From Betaproteobacteria bacterium (GTDB lineage Bacteria > Pseudomonadota > Gammaproteobacteria > Burkholderiales > SG8-39), in the NCBI GenBank assembly GCA_027317055.1, contig DAHVFK010000012.1:1-22144 (forward strand): a DNA stretch of 22,144 bases, written 5' to 3'. The position numbers were made by a program, and so were the translations under genes. Numbering within the stretch: position 1 is the first letter of the stretch; the number at the start of each line of letters is the position of its first letter. Shown here one piece after another: positions 1-8,832 of this stretch. Below the pieces are notes generated by a model that did not search any database, was not told where the DNA came from, and was given only the letters and a program-made list of their open reading frames with translations.

Positions 1-2414
1 AATCCGACCCGGTTCTCCGGATTCTTGACCAGATAGGCCTTGAACGGACGCCCCTTTTTCGAGATGAAGCGCTGCAGCAAGTCGGTCTTTCCGGTTGCAA
101 GCAACTTCGCCATTTGGGCCCGCTCGACGGGTTGTTGAAGGATAATCTTGCCCGAGCGGAAGTCGCAGCTACGCGATGGCCCGACCGCCTTTTCGCAGAC
201 GTACGCCACGCCATGTTCGAAAACGCGCGCACCGCATTTTGGGCAGACGCCGAGGGTTTCCTGATCTGAAAAGTCCGGAGCTTCTTCGGCCTCCGATGAC
301 GCGGATCCCTGACCAAAGTCGAATTCGACCCGGAATTCTTCGTTTAGCTTGACACCGGCCGCGAAAGGTTTTCCCATCCGACTACGGAAACCCGTCACGG
401 GACCCACGAAGCGCTTTCGGATAAGTTCACTGACCTCTTCCGGCGACCACTCGCGGCCGGAAGTCACTTTCCAGATTGAAAAGTCGCACTTCTGACATTG
501 AAACTTGCGATAGTTCTCCTGCACCTTACCACCGCACTTCGGACATGGCGCATCTACCGTCGCGAAGGCGGTATCCGGAATATCTCCGTTCTTGATCCTC
601 TCAACCATGTCGCGGGTAACTTGCTCGATGTGCTCCATGAACTCCTGGCGCCGCAGCTTGCCCCCTTCCATCAGCTTAAGCTTGAATTCCCAGTCTCCCG
701 TCAGCTCAGGCGAGGTGATCTCGCTGACGCCGAAATGGCGCAAGGCGAACAGAAGCGAAAACGCCTTCGGCGTGGGCACCAGTTCTCTACCGCTACGGTG
801 GACGTACTCCTCCTGGATTAATCCCTCGATCACTGCCGCGCGCGTGGCTGGCGTGCCGAGTCCTTTCGCCTCCATTGCCGCGCGCAATTCGTCGTCCTCG
901 ACCAGCTTGCCAGCGCCTTCCATCGCCGACAGCAGCGTCGCCTCCGTATACCGTGGGGGCGGCTTGGTTTGATTCGCCTGCGCGCCGACCTCGGAGGCGC
1001 GCACCATCTCGTTGGCAGCAACCACCGGCAGGTTGTCGCTTTCAGATTGGGCCACGCGGCCGTATACAACGAGCCAGCCCGGGTTGCGCAAGACCCGGCC
1101 CTCGGTTCTGAACTGGTGCTCTCCTGCTTTCGTGATTCGGGTCGTCTGCATGTACTCGGCAGCGGGATGGAAAACCGCCAGGAAACGCCGCACAACCATG
1201 TCATAGAGCTTCTGTTCGGCGTCGTTCAATTGCTTTGGGGACTGTTGCGTAGGGATAATTGCGAAGTGGTCGGAAATCTTGGTGTTGTCGAAAACTCGCC
1301 GGTTCGGCTTGACCCATCCCTGTTTCAGCACGCTTTTGGCTAAGGCGCCGTACTCTTTCGTAGCGCCCAGGAGTTCCATGGTCTTCTTCACCGTCGCGAG
1401 ATAGTCCTCCGGGAGCGCGCGCGCGTCAGTGCGGGGGTAAGTCAGCACTTTGTGACGCTCGTAGAGCGCCTGCGCGAGCGAAAGGGTCATTTTGGCGGGA
1501 AAACCGAAGCGGCCGTTCGCTTCGCGCTGCAAGCTCGTGAGATCGAACAGCAGCGGTGAGAGTTGAGTTGAAGGTTTGCTCTCCTCCGTAACCGAGCCCT
1601 TGCCATCGCGACATGCTGCGACGATTGCCTCGGCCTGCTTGGCGCTCCACAACCGCTCCGGCTTTCGCTCGCCATCTTCGTCCTTTTTGAACTCGGGATC
1701 GAACCAGCGGCCGGCGTATTCTCCGGCGATGGCAGCGAAGCGGGCATGAACCTCCCAGAAGTCGCGCGCAACGAATGCTCGAATGCGCTCTTCGCGCTCA
1801 ACGAGCACGGTAAGCGTCGGAGTTTGAACGCGCCCGACCGTGGTGAGATAGAACCCGCCTTCCTTGGAATTAAAGGCGGTCATCGCGCGAGTGCCGTTTA
1901 TCCCCACCAGCCAATCCGCTTCGGAGCGGCAGCGGGCCGCATCGGCCAAGGGAAGCAATTCCTTGTCCGAACGCAAGGCGGCGAAACCGTCGCGAATAGC
2001 CTGCGGCGTCATAGACTGCAGCCAAAGGCGCTCCACGGGCTTCTTAATGCGCGAATAGTCCACGAGATAGCGGAATATCAGTTCGCCCTCGCGACCGGCG
2101 TCGCAGGCATTGATAAGAGCCCTGACGTCCTTACGCTTCATCAGCCGCAGTAGCAGATTGAGCCGATCCTGACTTCGCTCGATCGGCGACAGTTCAAAGT
2201 GCGGCGGAATGACCGGTAGCCTGGCGAACGACCACTTGCCCTTCTTGACGTCGTACTTCTCCGGCAGCGAGAGCGCCAGCAGGTGGCCAACTGCTGATGA
2301 GAGCACGTAATCGTCGCCCTCGAAATAATCGCCCTTGCGGGTAAAGCCGCCCAGCGAACGCGCAATGTCCGCAGCAACGGAGGGTTTCTCGGCGATTATC
2401 AGCGTTTTGCTCAT
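1..2414 (-). CDS. topB: DNA topoisomerase III (type IA), C-terminus cut by window edge
   Basis: Type IA topoisomerase that passes single strands to decatenate and relax DNA in the cytoplasm. The frame stays open from the ATG at 2414 to the window edge, giving about 804 residues. The N-terminus (SKTLIIAEKPSVA) is the Toprim start with Glu9; the second Toprim motif is DAGREGEL with Asp105. The catalytic tyrosine is Tyr326 in LTYPRTDAR, close to Tyr328 of E. coli TopB. Two C-terminal zinc fingers are visible: Cys624/627/640/643 and Cys724/727/740/750. The frame still reads PENRVGF at the edge, as expected near the end of this family, so only a short tail should be missing. No good Shine-Dalgarno precedes the ATG, but the conserved N-terminus fixes the start. 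It lies 119 bases downstream of smg on the same strand. The fold and role are near certain; the exact subfamily is less so. Confidence 0.95.
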   Translation of the reverse strand, partial: MSKTLIIAEKPSVAADIARSLGGFTRKGDYFEGDDYVLSSAVGHLLALSLPEKYDVKKGKWSFARLPVIPPHFELSPIERSQDRLNLLLRLMKRKDVRALINACDAGREGELIFRYLVDYSRIKKPVERLWLQSMTPQAIRDGFAALRSDKELLPLADAARCRSEADWLVGINGTRAMTAFNSKEGGFYLTTVGRVQTPTLTVLVEREERIRAFVARDFWEVHARFAAIAGEYAGRWFDPEFKKDEDGERKPERLWSAKQAEAIVAACRDGKGSVTEESKPSTQLSPLLFDLTSLQREANGRFGFPAKMTLSLAQALYERHKVLTYPRTDARALPEDYLATVKKTMELLGATKEYGALAKSVLKQGWVKPNRRVFDNTKISDHFAIIPTQQSPKQLNDAEQKLYDMVVRRFLAVFHPAAEYMQTTRITKAGEHQFRTEGRVLRNPGWLVVYGRVAQSESDNLPVVAANEMVRASEVGAQANQTKPPPRYTEATLLSAMEGAGKLVEDDELRAAMEAKGLGTPATRAAVIEGLIQEEYVHRSGRELVPTPKAFSLLFALRHFGVSEITSPELTGDWEFKLKLMEGGKLRRQEFMEHIEQVTRDMVERIKNGDIPDTAFATVDAPCPKCGGKVQENYRKFQCQKCDFSIWKVTSGREWSPEEVSELIRKRFVGPVTGFRSRMGKPFAAGVKLNEEFRVEFDFGQGSASSEAEEAPDFSDQETLGVCPKCGARVFEHGVAYVCEKAVGPSRSCDFRSGKIILQQPVERAQMAKLLATGKTDLLQRFISKKGRPFKAYLVKNPENRVG

Positions 2415-2455
2415 GGAAGGCCGGGCGGGATGCCGCGGGCGTTAAAAGGCGGCAG

Positions 2456-2485
2456 ATGATAAGTGCAAACGCTCCGAGGCGGCAA
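2456..2485 (-). promoter_or_regulatory. possible sigma-70 promoter for topB
   Basis: In the 119-base gap between smg and topB the minus strand carries TTGCCG (2485-2480), an 18-base spacer and TATCAT (2461-2456). The -10 matches the consensus at five of six positions and the -35 at four of six. It would start topB transcription about 35 bases before the ATG. This is a by-eye match only. Confidence 0.25.
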
Positions 2486-2533
2486 CCCGGGCCGAAAGGA
2501 GCCGCGTTGGGTGCTGCCTCGCGCTCGCCAGCT

Positions 2534-2992
2534 CTAGCTCGGCAAGCGTTCCTGTTGAACTGTGAACAGATCCTCTGCGAGCAGACGGCTGGTGGGTGTT
2601 TGCTGGTTCCAGAGCACCATCAGCACGATCAGCTTGAGTTGCTCGAGGGACAATGCGGAACCGGTCGTGGCGAGTGCGCGCTCGATGACGTGTTCGCGAA
2701 CCTGTGGGCTCAGCATTCCGGATTGCTCCAACGCGAGCAGAAAGCCGCGGCAATCTGTGTCCAGCTTGGCAAGTTCCTTCGGCGCGTACGCGCGGAAGGT
2801 GTTGCGCGAATCCGGAATGGGCGCGAAATTGCGGTGCGGGACACGAAGCACGCCTGCTAGCCAAGACAACGCTTCGCTGATGTCGGTGTCCTCGAATCCG
2901 GCAGCGGAGAGCTTCTTGGCCACCAATTCACTGTCGTGCGTGAGGTCTGCTTGTTGGCAGTGCTCGAAAAGGTAGACGAGGATTTCGTACAT
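2534..2992 (-). CDS. smg: Smg family protein (DUF494)
   Basis: A 152-residue cytoplasmic protein of the Smg/DUF494 family, recognised by its N-terminus (MYEILVYLFEHC), the central LDTDCRGFLLALEQSG segment and its length. The family is widespread in beta- and gammaproteobacteria, sits next to dprA, and has no firmly established biochemical function. An AGGAG Shine-Dalgarno lies nine bases before the ATG. The start is only 13 bases past the dprA stop, so the two are almost certainly co-transcribed. No membrane segment or catalytic motif is apparent. Family assignment is confident; function is unknown. Confidence 0.93.
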   Translation of the reverse strand: MYEILVYLFEHCQQADLTHDSELVAKKLSAAGFEDTDISEALSWLAGVLRVPHRNFAPIPDSRNTFRAYAPKELAKLDTDCRGFLLALEQSGMLSPQVREHVIERALATTGSALSLEQLKLIVLMVLWNQQTPTSRLLAEDLFTVQQERLPS

Positions 2993-3005
2993 TTTATTTT
3001 TCTCC

Positions 3006-4097
3006 TCAGCAGGTTAGGCGTTGATATAGCCCCCCGGGCAGCACCGCTACCTGTCCGGCGAGTTCGAGCCGTAGAAGCTCAGAGGATACCTGTTCGGCGG
3101 TCAAGCCTGCACGCGCACAGAGCGCATCGACGTCTATGGGGTCGAATCCCATGTGCGTCAAAAGCGGGTTTTCCTGGGGCGACCGCATATGCGCCGAGCG
3201 GGTCGTCGCATACCCGCTGGACTGGAATCCGCCGAGTTCGATCAGCACATCTTCCGCGGATTCAACCAGCTTGGCGCCGGCCTTAATCAGTGCGTGGCAT
3301 CCCTTGGACAGTGGTGAGTGAATCGAGCCGGGAATCGCAAACACCTCGCGTCCCTGTTCGGCAGCGGCGCGGGCGGTGATGAGCGACCCAGAAGCGAGGG
3401 CCGCCTCGACGACCAGACAACCTTGCGCCAATCCGCAGATGAGGCGATTGCGGCGCGGAAAGTTGTGCGCGGCCGCTGGGGTCCCGAGGGGGAACTCGGA
3501 AAGCAGCAAGCCGCGTTGTATGATCTCGCTCGCAAGCGATGCGTTACGTGCGGGGTACGTGACATCGATGCCCGTTCCGAGTACCGCGATCGTGGCTCCT
3601 GGGCCGGCCAATCCGCCGCGATGGGCCGCCGCGTCGATGCTGAGGGCGAGACCCGAGACAATCGTCAGGCCCGCTTCACTGAATGCACGAGCGAAGCTTT
3701 GCGCGTTGCGCTCGCCCTGAGCGGTCGCGTTCCGGCTGCCTACGACGGCCAGCGCCGGTCGAGCCAGCAGCTCAAGGCGGCCATGCGCGTAGAGCAGCGT
3801 CGGTGGATCTGCAATTTCAAGCAATGGCCTCGGGTATGCCTCGTCGGCAAGGGTAACGACTGCGTGGCCCGGCTGCGCAGCCCACTCGCCCGCCGCGGCG
3901 ACGGCGGCAGCAACTTCGGCTGAATCTGTGGCGTAAATGGCGGCCCGAGGGGCGAACCGCGCGAGTTCCGAGCGGGAACGCGCCAGTATCTGCTCAGGTA
4001 GGCCGTACTGCTTGAGTAGCTGGCGAACGGCGGCGGGGCCGAGGCCTGGCGTAAGGGTGAGCTGCAGCCAACTCGCCAGCCCCGGTTCCATCGTCAT
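3006..4097 (-). CDS. dprA: DNA-processing protein DprA (Smf)
   Basis: A 363-residue DprA/Smf protein, which binds incoming single-stranded DNA and loads RecA during natural transformation. The N-terminal 75 or so residues form a helical SAM-like region (LTLTPGLGPAAVRQLL). The Rossmann-like core follows with the family's signature strings GSRNAT, SGLALSIDAAAHRGGL, GTGIDVTYPARN, SEFPLGTPAAAHNFPRRNR and ALASGSLITARAAAEQGREVFAIPG. The C-terminal 60 residues form a winged-helix-like domain (PIDVDALCARAGLTAEQ). Two ATGs lie close together (MTM); neither has an obvious Shine-Dalgarno, so the start could be two codons later. It lies 75 bases downstream of the LysM gene and 13 bases upstream of smg. 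Presence of dprA alone does not show that the host is competent, since it is also common in non-competent bacteria. Confidence 0.96.
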   Translation of the reverse strand: MTMEPGLASWLQLTLTPGLGPAAVRQLLKQYGLPEQILARSRSELARFAPRAAIYATDSAEVAAAVAAAGEWAAQPGHAVVTLADEAYPRPLLEIADPPTLLYAHGRLELLARPALAVVGSRNATAQGERNAQSFARAFSEAGLTIVSGLALSIDAAAHRGGLAGPGATIAVLGTGIDVTYPARNASLASEIIQRGLLLSEFPLGTPAAAHNFPRRNRLICGLAQGCLVVEAALASGSLITARAAAEQGREVFAIPGSIHSPLSKGCHALIKAGAKLVESAEDVLIELGGFQSSGYATTRSAHMRSPQENPLLTHMGFDPIDVDALCARAGLTAEQVSSELLRLELAGQVAVLPGGLYQRLTC

Positions 4098-4172
4098 AGG
4101 CGTGGCAAGAACCGGAATCGCGCCCGCGCGCGCGGCCCCGAGCTTCGAGGGCGCCGCGCACCAGGCCCGGGA

Positions 4173-5243
4173 TTAGGGCGTCTGCACCACATCCAAGGGC
4201 TGGACGGGCCTCACGATACGCATGACCAGTGCATAAGATACGCGGTCGAACACACGGAATACAAACACGTGGCCGTTCGGCTCGTCCGGTAGCGGGATTT
4301 GGGCGTCGGGCGCGCCTCGCGGTTTGGAGGTATCAGTCACGGTCTGGCCATGAGTGTAGACGGCCAGCACGGTGCCAACGTCGATGCCGTCGGACTTACC
4401 CCGATTAATCGTGATGATCGAACCCGTGCCGGTTTCGCCAATCCGCTGCACGCCGCCGTAAATCGACATTACACGGCCTTGGATAAAGACGCTTGGTGAG
4501 TGCGGCGCATAGTTCACTGCCTGCGGTGGGCCGGCCGGAATGAGTTTGTCACCCACGCCGACTTCCTGTTTCACGCTCGCCAGGCGCACGGTCGTCGGCT
4601 CGCCAGGCCTAGTGACCTGTGCGGTGCCAAGGAAGATCGCCTCGTAGCCGAGGGTTCGATCGGTGTCCGGGTCGACCAGCGCGTTTCCGGCCCGATAGAC
4701 GTTCCACGTCTTCTCTTTCGAGCTTCCGATGCCGCGCACATACGCCGAATTGCCGGCTTCAAGGATCACTCTGTCCTGCTGAGTTGCCACGATGGTCGGT
4801 GCGTTGTCCAGTCCGCCGGGCTCTATGACCAGAGGTTGGGAAAGGAATGGCTCGATCACCGATGGCGGAATGCTCGGGATCGGCGCATCGGTACTGCCGA
4901 TCACCCTCACCCGGGGACGAAGCGCCTCGGTACCCGAGCTACCCGAAATCGTAAGTCGCCCATGCAGCCGGTCAAGCACGATAACGTTGCCGGGATAGAT
5001 GCGATGGGGATTCTTGATTTCGTCCCGGTTTAGGTTCCACAATTCCGGCCAGCGCCATGGCGAATTGGTGAAGTGTTGAGCGATGCCCCACAGAGTGTCG
5101 CCGGGAACGACAACATAGCGGTCTGGTGCATCCGGCTTTATTGCCCCCGAGCTCTTGGGTGCCTCGGCCGCAACCCCGGCGGTCGCCAGGCTCCCAGCGA
5201 CAAAAGCCAGCATTGTGATAGACTTACGCAAGTGACCGTACAT
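4173..5243 (-). CDS. secreted LysM-domain protein
   Basis: A 356-residue exported protein with one LysM peptidoglycan-binding domain. I chose the ATG at 5243 because it gives a classical signal peptide (positive Lys/Arg near residues 6-7, hydrophobic stretch 9-24, likely cleavage after Val-Ala-Ala at residue 26) and has GAGGG five bases upstream. A longer in-frame start at 5312 would add 23 residues in front of the signal and looks less likely. The LysM domain spans about residues 43-92 (YVVVPGDTLWGIAQHF to IYPGNVIVL). The rest is an uncharacterised region typical of the LysM protein found beside dprA in betaproteobacteria. It is probably periplasmic or wall-associated, with a structural or assembly role; no hydrolase motif is seen. 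It is first in the minus-strand block toward dprA, smg and topB. Confidence 0.9.
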   Translation of the reverse strand: MYGHLRKSITMLAFVAGSLATAGVAAEAPKSSGAIKPDAPDRYVVVPGDTLWGIAQHFTNSPWRWPELWNLNRDEIKNPHRIYPGNVIVLDRLHGRLTISGSSGTEALRPRVRVIGSTDAPIPSIPPSVIEPFLSQPLVIEPGGLDNAPTIVATQQDRVILEAGNSAYVRGIGSSKEKTWNVYRAGNALVDPDTDRTLGYEAIFLGTAQVTRPGEPTTVRLASVKQEVGVGDKLIPAGPPQAVNYAPHSPSVFIQGRVMSIYGGVQRIGETGTGSIITINRGKSDGIDVGTVLAVYTHGQTVTDTSKPRGAPDAQIPLPDEPNGHVFVFRVFDRVSYALVMRIVRPVQPLDVVQTP

Positions 5244-5343
5244 AGGGCCCTCGATTGTTTCTTGGCTCTTCGGGCCGGCTTGAAGTGCCGATTGTTCACC
5301 CAAAATTGGCATAAAAGCCTATTTAGCTTACATACTGCCTGAA

Positions 5344-5372
5344 ATTGTGCATGTAATTAATTCACACAGCAA
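5344..5372 (-). promoter_or_regulatory. possible divergent promoter, LysM-dprA direction
   Basis: The 146-base gap between the LysM gene and def is noticeably AT-rich compared with its surroundings. The minus strand contains TTGCTG (5372-5367), a 17-base spacer and CACAAT (5349-5344), a plausible sigma-70 pair. On the plus strand TGTAAT (5352-5357) is a five-of-six -10 candidate for def, but I find only a poor -35 (CTTACA, 19-base spacer). Both assignments are by eye. Confidence 0.3.
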
Positions 5373-5389
5373 GTGATTTTCAGATTTCA

Positions 5390-5893
5390 ATGGCCCTCTT
5401 GAACATTCTCCGATACCCCGACGCCCGGCTCCACAAGGCAGCCACACCGGTGACTGTGTTCGACGACGGCCTGAAGAGGCTCGTCCGCGACATGGCCGAG
5501 ACCATGTACGGGGCCCCGGGGATAGGGCTTGCGGCGACTCAGGTCGACGTTCACAAACAGGTAATTGTCATCGACGCGTCCGAACGGCGCGATTCACTGG
5601 TCGTGCTCGTCAATCCTGAGATTGTGGAGGCAACGGGAATTTCCGACATCGAGGAGGGCTGCCTCTCGGTGCCCGGAATCTACGAGCTCGTCGAGCGCGC
5701 CGAGCGAGTCAAAGTGCGCGCGTACGACCAGAACGGCAACGCGCTCACGCTCGAGGCCCAGGGTCTGCTTGCAGTATGCATTCAGCACGAGATGGACCAC
5801 CTGCAAGGCAAGGTCTTCGTAGAGTACCTCTCGCAGCTCAAGCAGCAGCGCATTCGCGCCAGACTTGCCAAGCAGCTCAGGAAGAGCGCTTAG
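5390..5893 (+). CDS. def: peptide deformylase
   Basis: A 167-residue peptide deformylase, the metallo-enzyme that removes the formyl group from nascent proteins at the ribosome exit. All three family motifs are present: GIGLAATQ (motif 1), EEGCLSVPG with metal ligand Cys91 (motif 2), and QHEMDHLQG with ligands His133 and His137 and catalytic Glu134 (motif 3). Length and residue numbering match E. coli Def (Cys90, His132, His136). No strong Shine-Dalgarno precedes the ATG, which lies just after an AT-rich divergent promoter region. fmt follows 70 bases downstream, the usual pairing of the enzymes that add and remove the formyl group. Nothing is abnormal. Confidence 0.98.
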   Translation: MALLNILRYPDARLHKAATPVTVFDDGLKRLVRDMAETMYGAPGIGLAATQVDVHKQVIVIDASERRDSLVVLVNPEIVEATGISDIEEGCLSVPGIYELVERAERVKVRAYDQNGNALTLEAQGLLAVCIQHEMDHLQGKVFVEYLSQLKQQRIRARLAKQLRKSA

Positions 5894-5963
5894 CGAAGCC
5901 GGGATGGCGGCTGTCGCGGCACCGGCGCTGGCGCGGCAGTCGCGAGGTCGGTGAGGATATCCC

Positions 5964-6905
5964 ATGCGTCTGGCTTTCGCGGGCACTCCGGAGTTCGCCG
6001 AGCGCTCGCTTGCCGCGCTCCTGGGTGCTGGCCACCACGTAGCGCTCGTGCTGACCCAACCGGATCGTCCCGCCGGACGCGGTATGCGACCGTCGCAGAG
6101 CGCTGTCAAGCGCCTGGCACTGCAGCGGGAAATTGAGGTATTCCAGCCCTCAACCTTGAAGGATCCCGCAAGCCTGGGTCGGATGGTCGGCGCGCGTCCG
6201 GAACTCGTGGTGGTCGCGGCATACGGCCTGATCTTGCCGCAGGCGGCGCTCGAGTGCGCGCCGCTGGGAGCACTGAACGTTCATGCCTCGTTGCTTCCGC
6301 GCTGGAGAGGCGCGGCACCGATCCAGCGCGCTATTCTGGCCGGCGATCGCGAGAGCGGAATTACGATCATGAAGATGGATGCGAGCCTTGACACGGGACC
6401 GATGCTCGCGCAGAGCGCGATCCCGATCACCGAGGATGACGACGCGGGAACGATTCATGACCGCCTCGCCGCGTTGGGCGCGAAGATGATCGTCGCGGCG
6501 CTCAGTGCACTTGCTAGGGGTGATGCTAGCTATACCCCGCAGCCTGCCGCAGGCGTGACGGTTGCGCGCAAGATCGACAAGTCGGAATTGACCATCGACT
6601 GGTCGCGCCCGGCACGAGAGCTTGCGCGCGCGGTGCGCGCGTTCCGTCCGATTCCGGGAGCGTCGAGCACGCTCGAAGGTGCGAGCGTAAAGATCTGGGA
6701 GGCACGTGTAGCGGAAGGCTCAGGCGAGCCAGGGCGCGCGATCGCGGCAGACCCACACGGGATCGTAATTGCTTGCGGGCAGGGCACGCTCGTCGTGACG
6801 CAGCTTCAGCGCGCGGGCGGAAAGCGCCTGTCGGCTGGAGAGTTTCTGCGAGGACATGCGGTACTACCCGGCACGCGATTCGGCAAACCGGCTGAACCGG
6901 CATAG
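5964..6905 (+). CDS. fmt: methionyl-tRNA formyltransferase
   Basis: A 313-residue enzyme that formylates initiator Met-tRNA using 10-formyl-tetrahydrofolate. The N-terminal Rossmann domain begins MRLAFAGTPEFAE. The catalytic triad Asn105, His107 and Asp143 appears in LNVHASLLPRWRGAAPIQ and SLDTGPML, matching E. coli Asn106/His108/Asp144. The C-terminal tRNA-binding domain begins near residue 205 and keeps the RAFRPIPGA segment. A GAGG Shine-Dalgarno about eight bases before the ATG supports the start. The stop is three bases before the rsmB ATG, so translation is probably coupled. Confidence 0.98.
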   Translation: MRLAFAGTPEFAERSLAALLGAGHHVALVLTQPDRPAGRGMRPSQSAVKRLALQREIEVFQPSTLKDPASLGRMVGARPELVVVAAYGLILPQAALECAPLGALNVHASLLPRWRGAAPIQRAILAGDRESGITIMKMDASLDTGPMLAQSAIPITEDDDAGTIHDRLAALGAKMIVAALSALARGDASYTPQPAAGVTVARKIDKSELTIDWSRPARELARAVRAFRPIPGASSTLEGASVKIWEARVAEGSGEPGRAIAADPHGIVIACGQGTLVVTQLQRAGGKRLSAGEFLRGHAVLPGTRFGKPAEPA

Positions 6906-6908
6906 CGC

Positions 6909-8210
6909 ATGCCGCCGCGCAGGATGGTCACGGTCACGGGGGAGGCGCAGTCCCTTGCCGGCTCGATGGCGCAGGCTGCGCGGATCATCGCGGGGGTCGC
7001 CGCCGGGCGCAGCCTTTCGGCGGAGCTTGAGCGTGCTGCCGATCAAGGAGACTCGTCACGAGCGTCGCTGTTGGATCTCACGCACGGAACCTTGCGCCGC
7101 TACGGCCGCGTTCAGGCGCTTTCGCGGATCCTCAGCAAACGCGGCGGAACCGATCCTGTTGTCGAGGCGCTGCTATGGTGTGCTTTCTACGTCCTAGATT
7201 CTGGGCGACATGCCGCATATACGGTCGTCGACCAGGCAGTGCGCGCGTGCGCGATGGTGGGGCAGCACCCGGCGAAGGGCTTCGTAAACGGCGTACTGCG
7301 CACCCTGCTGCGCAACCGCGCGGCTATTGAGGCGGATCTCGCCCCGGATCCGGAGGCGCACTGGCAGCATCCTAGGTGGTGGATCAGCGCCGTGCAGCGT
7401 GGTCATCCGGATGCCTGGCAAGAAGTGCTCGAGGCCGGCAATACCCATCCGCCAATGTGCCTACGGGTGAATATACGCCGCATTTCTACGCAGGACTATG
7501 AACTGCGGCTTCAATCAGAGGGCATTGCCGCTAGACGCCTAGACAGTCGTGCGCTGCTGCTGGTTAAGCCGGTTCCCGTCTCACGTCTGCCAGGGTTTGC
7601 GCAGGGAGAGGTGTCCGTGCAGGACGCGGGCGCACAGCGGGCGGCCACCTATCTCGAGTTGGCCGCCGGGCACCGCGTGCTGGATGCCTGTGCTGCTCCT
7701 GGGGGGAAGAGCGGACACATGCTCGAAATGGAGGATATTGCCCTCACCGCGCTGGATGCGGACGCCACGCGCTGCTCGCTTATAGAGCGCAACCTCGCGC
7801 GACTGGGCTTCGCAGCTCGCGTGCAGGTCGCGGATTGCACTCGCCTCGAAAAGTGGTGGGACGACAGGCCGTTCGACCGCATTCTCGCTGACGTACCCTG
7901 TTCCGCGTCAGGCGTGGTGCGCCGCCATCCGGACATCAAGTGGCTGCGTCGAGCGCGCGACCTGGACGCGTTCGCTGCGCGCCAAAGCGCGATCTTGAAC
8001 GCGCTTTGGTCGGCGCTCGCTGCGGGTGGTAAATTGCTGTATGTCACTTGCTCGGTGTTCCCAGAGGAAAACGACGCCGTCGTCGAAAGCTTCGCAGCAC
8101 GCATGCCGGACGCGCTGCGCTTGCCGCTACCGCAAGGCGCAGCGTCCACGCTGCTGCCGGGGCCAGAGCACGACGGGTTCTATTTTGCCTTGTTAGCGAA
8201 GCGGAACTGA
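6909..8210 (+). CDS. rsmB: 16S rRNA m5C967 methyltransferase RsmB
   Basis: A 433-residue SAM-dependent rRNA cytosine-C5 methyltransferase (RsmB/Sun family). The N-terminal 150 residues are the NusB-like RNA-binding domain (LLDLTHGTLRRYGR, VVDQAVRACAMVGQHPAKGFVNGVLR). The methyltransferase domain has the SAM-binding motif DACAAPGGKS, then ADVPCSASGVVRRHPDIKW with Cys331 and YVTCSVFPEEN with Cys381. Cys381 is the expected nucleophile, and Cys331 the one that helps release product. The first ATG at 6909 gives a slightly extended N-terminus; an in-frame ATG at 6924 is an alternative. It follows fmt by three bases and is followed at once by the DUF4390 gene. Confidence 0.96.
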   Translation: MPPRRMVTVTGEAQSLAGSMAQAARIIAGVAAGRSLSAELERAADQGDSSRASLLDLTHGTLRRYGRVQALSRILSKRGGTDPVVEALLWCAFYVLDSGRHAAYTVVDQAVRACAMVGQHPAKGFVNGVLRTLLRNRAAIEADLAPDPEAHWQHPRWWISAVQRGHPDAWQEVLEAGNTHPPMCLRVNIRRISTQDYELRLQSEGIAARRLDSRALLLVKPVPVSRLPGFAQGEVSVQDAGAQRAATYLELAAGHRVLDACAAPGGKSGHMLEMEDIALTALDADATRCSLIERNLARLGFAARVQVADCTRLEKWWDDRPFDRILADVPCSASGVVRRHPDIKWLRRARDLDAFAARQSAILNALWSALAAGGKLLYVTCSVFPEENDAVVESFAARMPDALRLPLPQGAASTLLPGPEHDGFYFALLAKRN

Positions 8211-8217
8211 AAACGCG

Positions 8218-8832
8218 ATGCGCTGCATCGCCCTCCTGCTCAAGCTTCTCCCGCTGCTGCTCGTGCTCGCCATGAGTGGCACCGCGCGTGCGGACGAGAT
8301 CGTCGTGCGTGAAGCAAATTTGCGCGCGACTGATGAAGGACTGGTGCTCAATGCCGAATTCAGTTTCCAAATCACTCCCAGGCTCGCCGAGGCCGTTGAA
8401 AACGGTGTGCCGTTGTATTTCGAGCTCGATTTTGAGTTGACTCGCTCGCGGTGGTACTGGTTCGACGAGAAGGCTGTCGCGAAGCGCATGCAGGTCCGGT
8501 TGTCCTACCACGCCCTGTCGCGGCAGTACCGGCTTTCGACCGGATTGCTGCAGCAAAGCTTCGGCACGCTGGAGGAGGCGCTGGACGTGCTTAGGCGACT
8601 CCGCAACTGGCTGGTGGTCGACCGCACCGTCTCGCTCGCCGACGCGACTTACGAGGCTGCCGTACGCATGCGATTGGACACCACGCTGCTTCCAAAGCCT
8701 TTCCAGCTCAGTGCGCTCACTAATCGGGAGTGGAACCTCGAGTCGGCGTGGAAGCGATTCAGCTTCCGTCCACCGCAGCAACCACCGGCGCCAGTCGAAA
8801 GCCGCCAGCCAACGGAGGCGCCGGCGAGATGA
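8218..8832 (+). CDS. exported DUF4390 family protein
   Basis: A 204-residue protein with a clear signal peptide: a leucine-rich hydrophobic stretch at residues 4-20 and a probable cleavage after Ala-Arg-Ala near residue 25. The mature part (ITPRLAEAVENGVPLYFELDFELTRSRWYWFDE, then LSYHALSRQYRLSTG) matches what I know of DUF4390, a family found between rsmB and the NtrY-like kinase in betaproteobacteria. Its function is not established. The last 25 residues are rich in proline and look disordered. The stop overlaps the start of the kinase gene as ATGA (8829-8832), which points to translational coupling and perhaps a role as a periplasmic partner of the kinase. That functional link is inference from position only. 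Confidence 0.87.
   Translation: MRCIALLLKLLPLLLVLAMSGTARADEIVVREANLRATDEGLVLNAEFSFQITPRLAEAVENGVPLYFELDFELTRSRWYWFDEKAVAKRMQVRLSYHALSRQYRLSTGLLQQSFGTLEEALDVLRRLRNWLVVDRTVSLADATYEAAVRMRLDTTLLPKPFQLSALTNREWNLESAWKRFSFRPPQQPPAPVESRQPTEAPAR

Noticed and set aside
3318..3923. 201-codon plus-strand ORF opposite dprA
   Set aside because: Antisense shadow; dprA carries all its family motifs across this span.
4098..4172. GC-rich alternating tract in the dprA upstream gap
   Set aside because: The run of CG repeats is short and shows no stable hairpin followed by a T-run, so I do not call a terminator or repeat.
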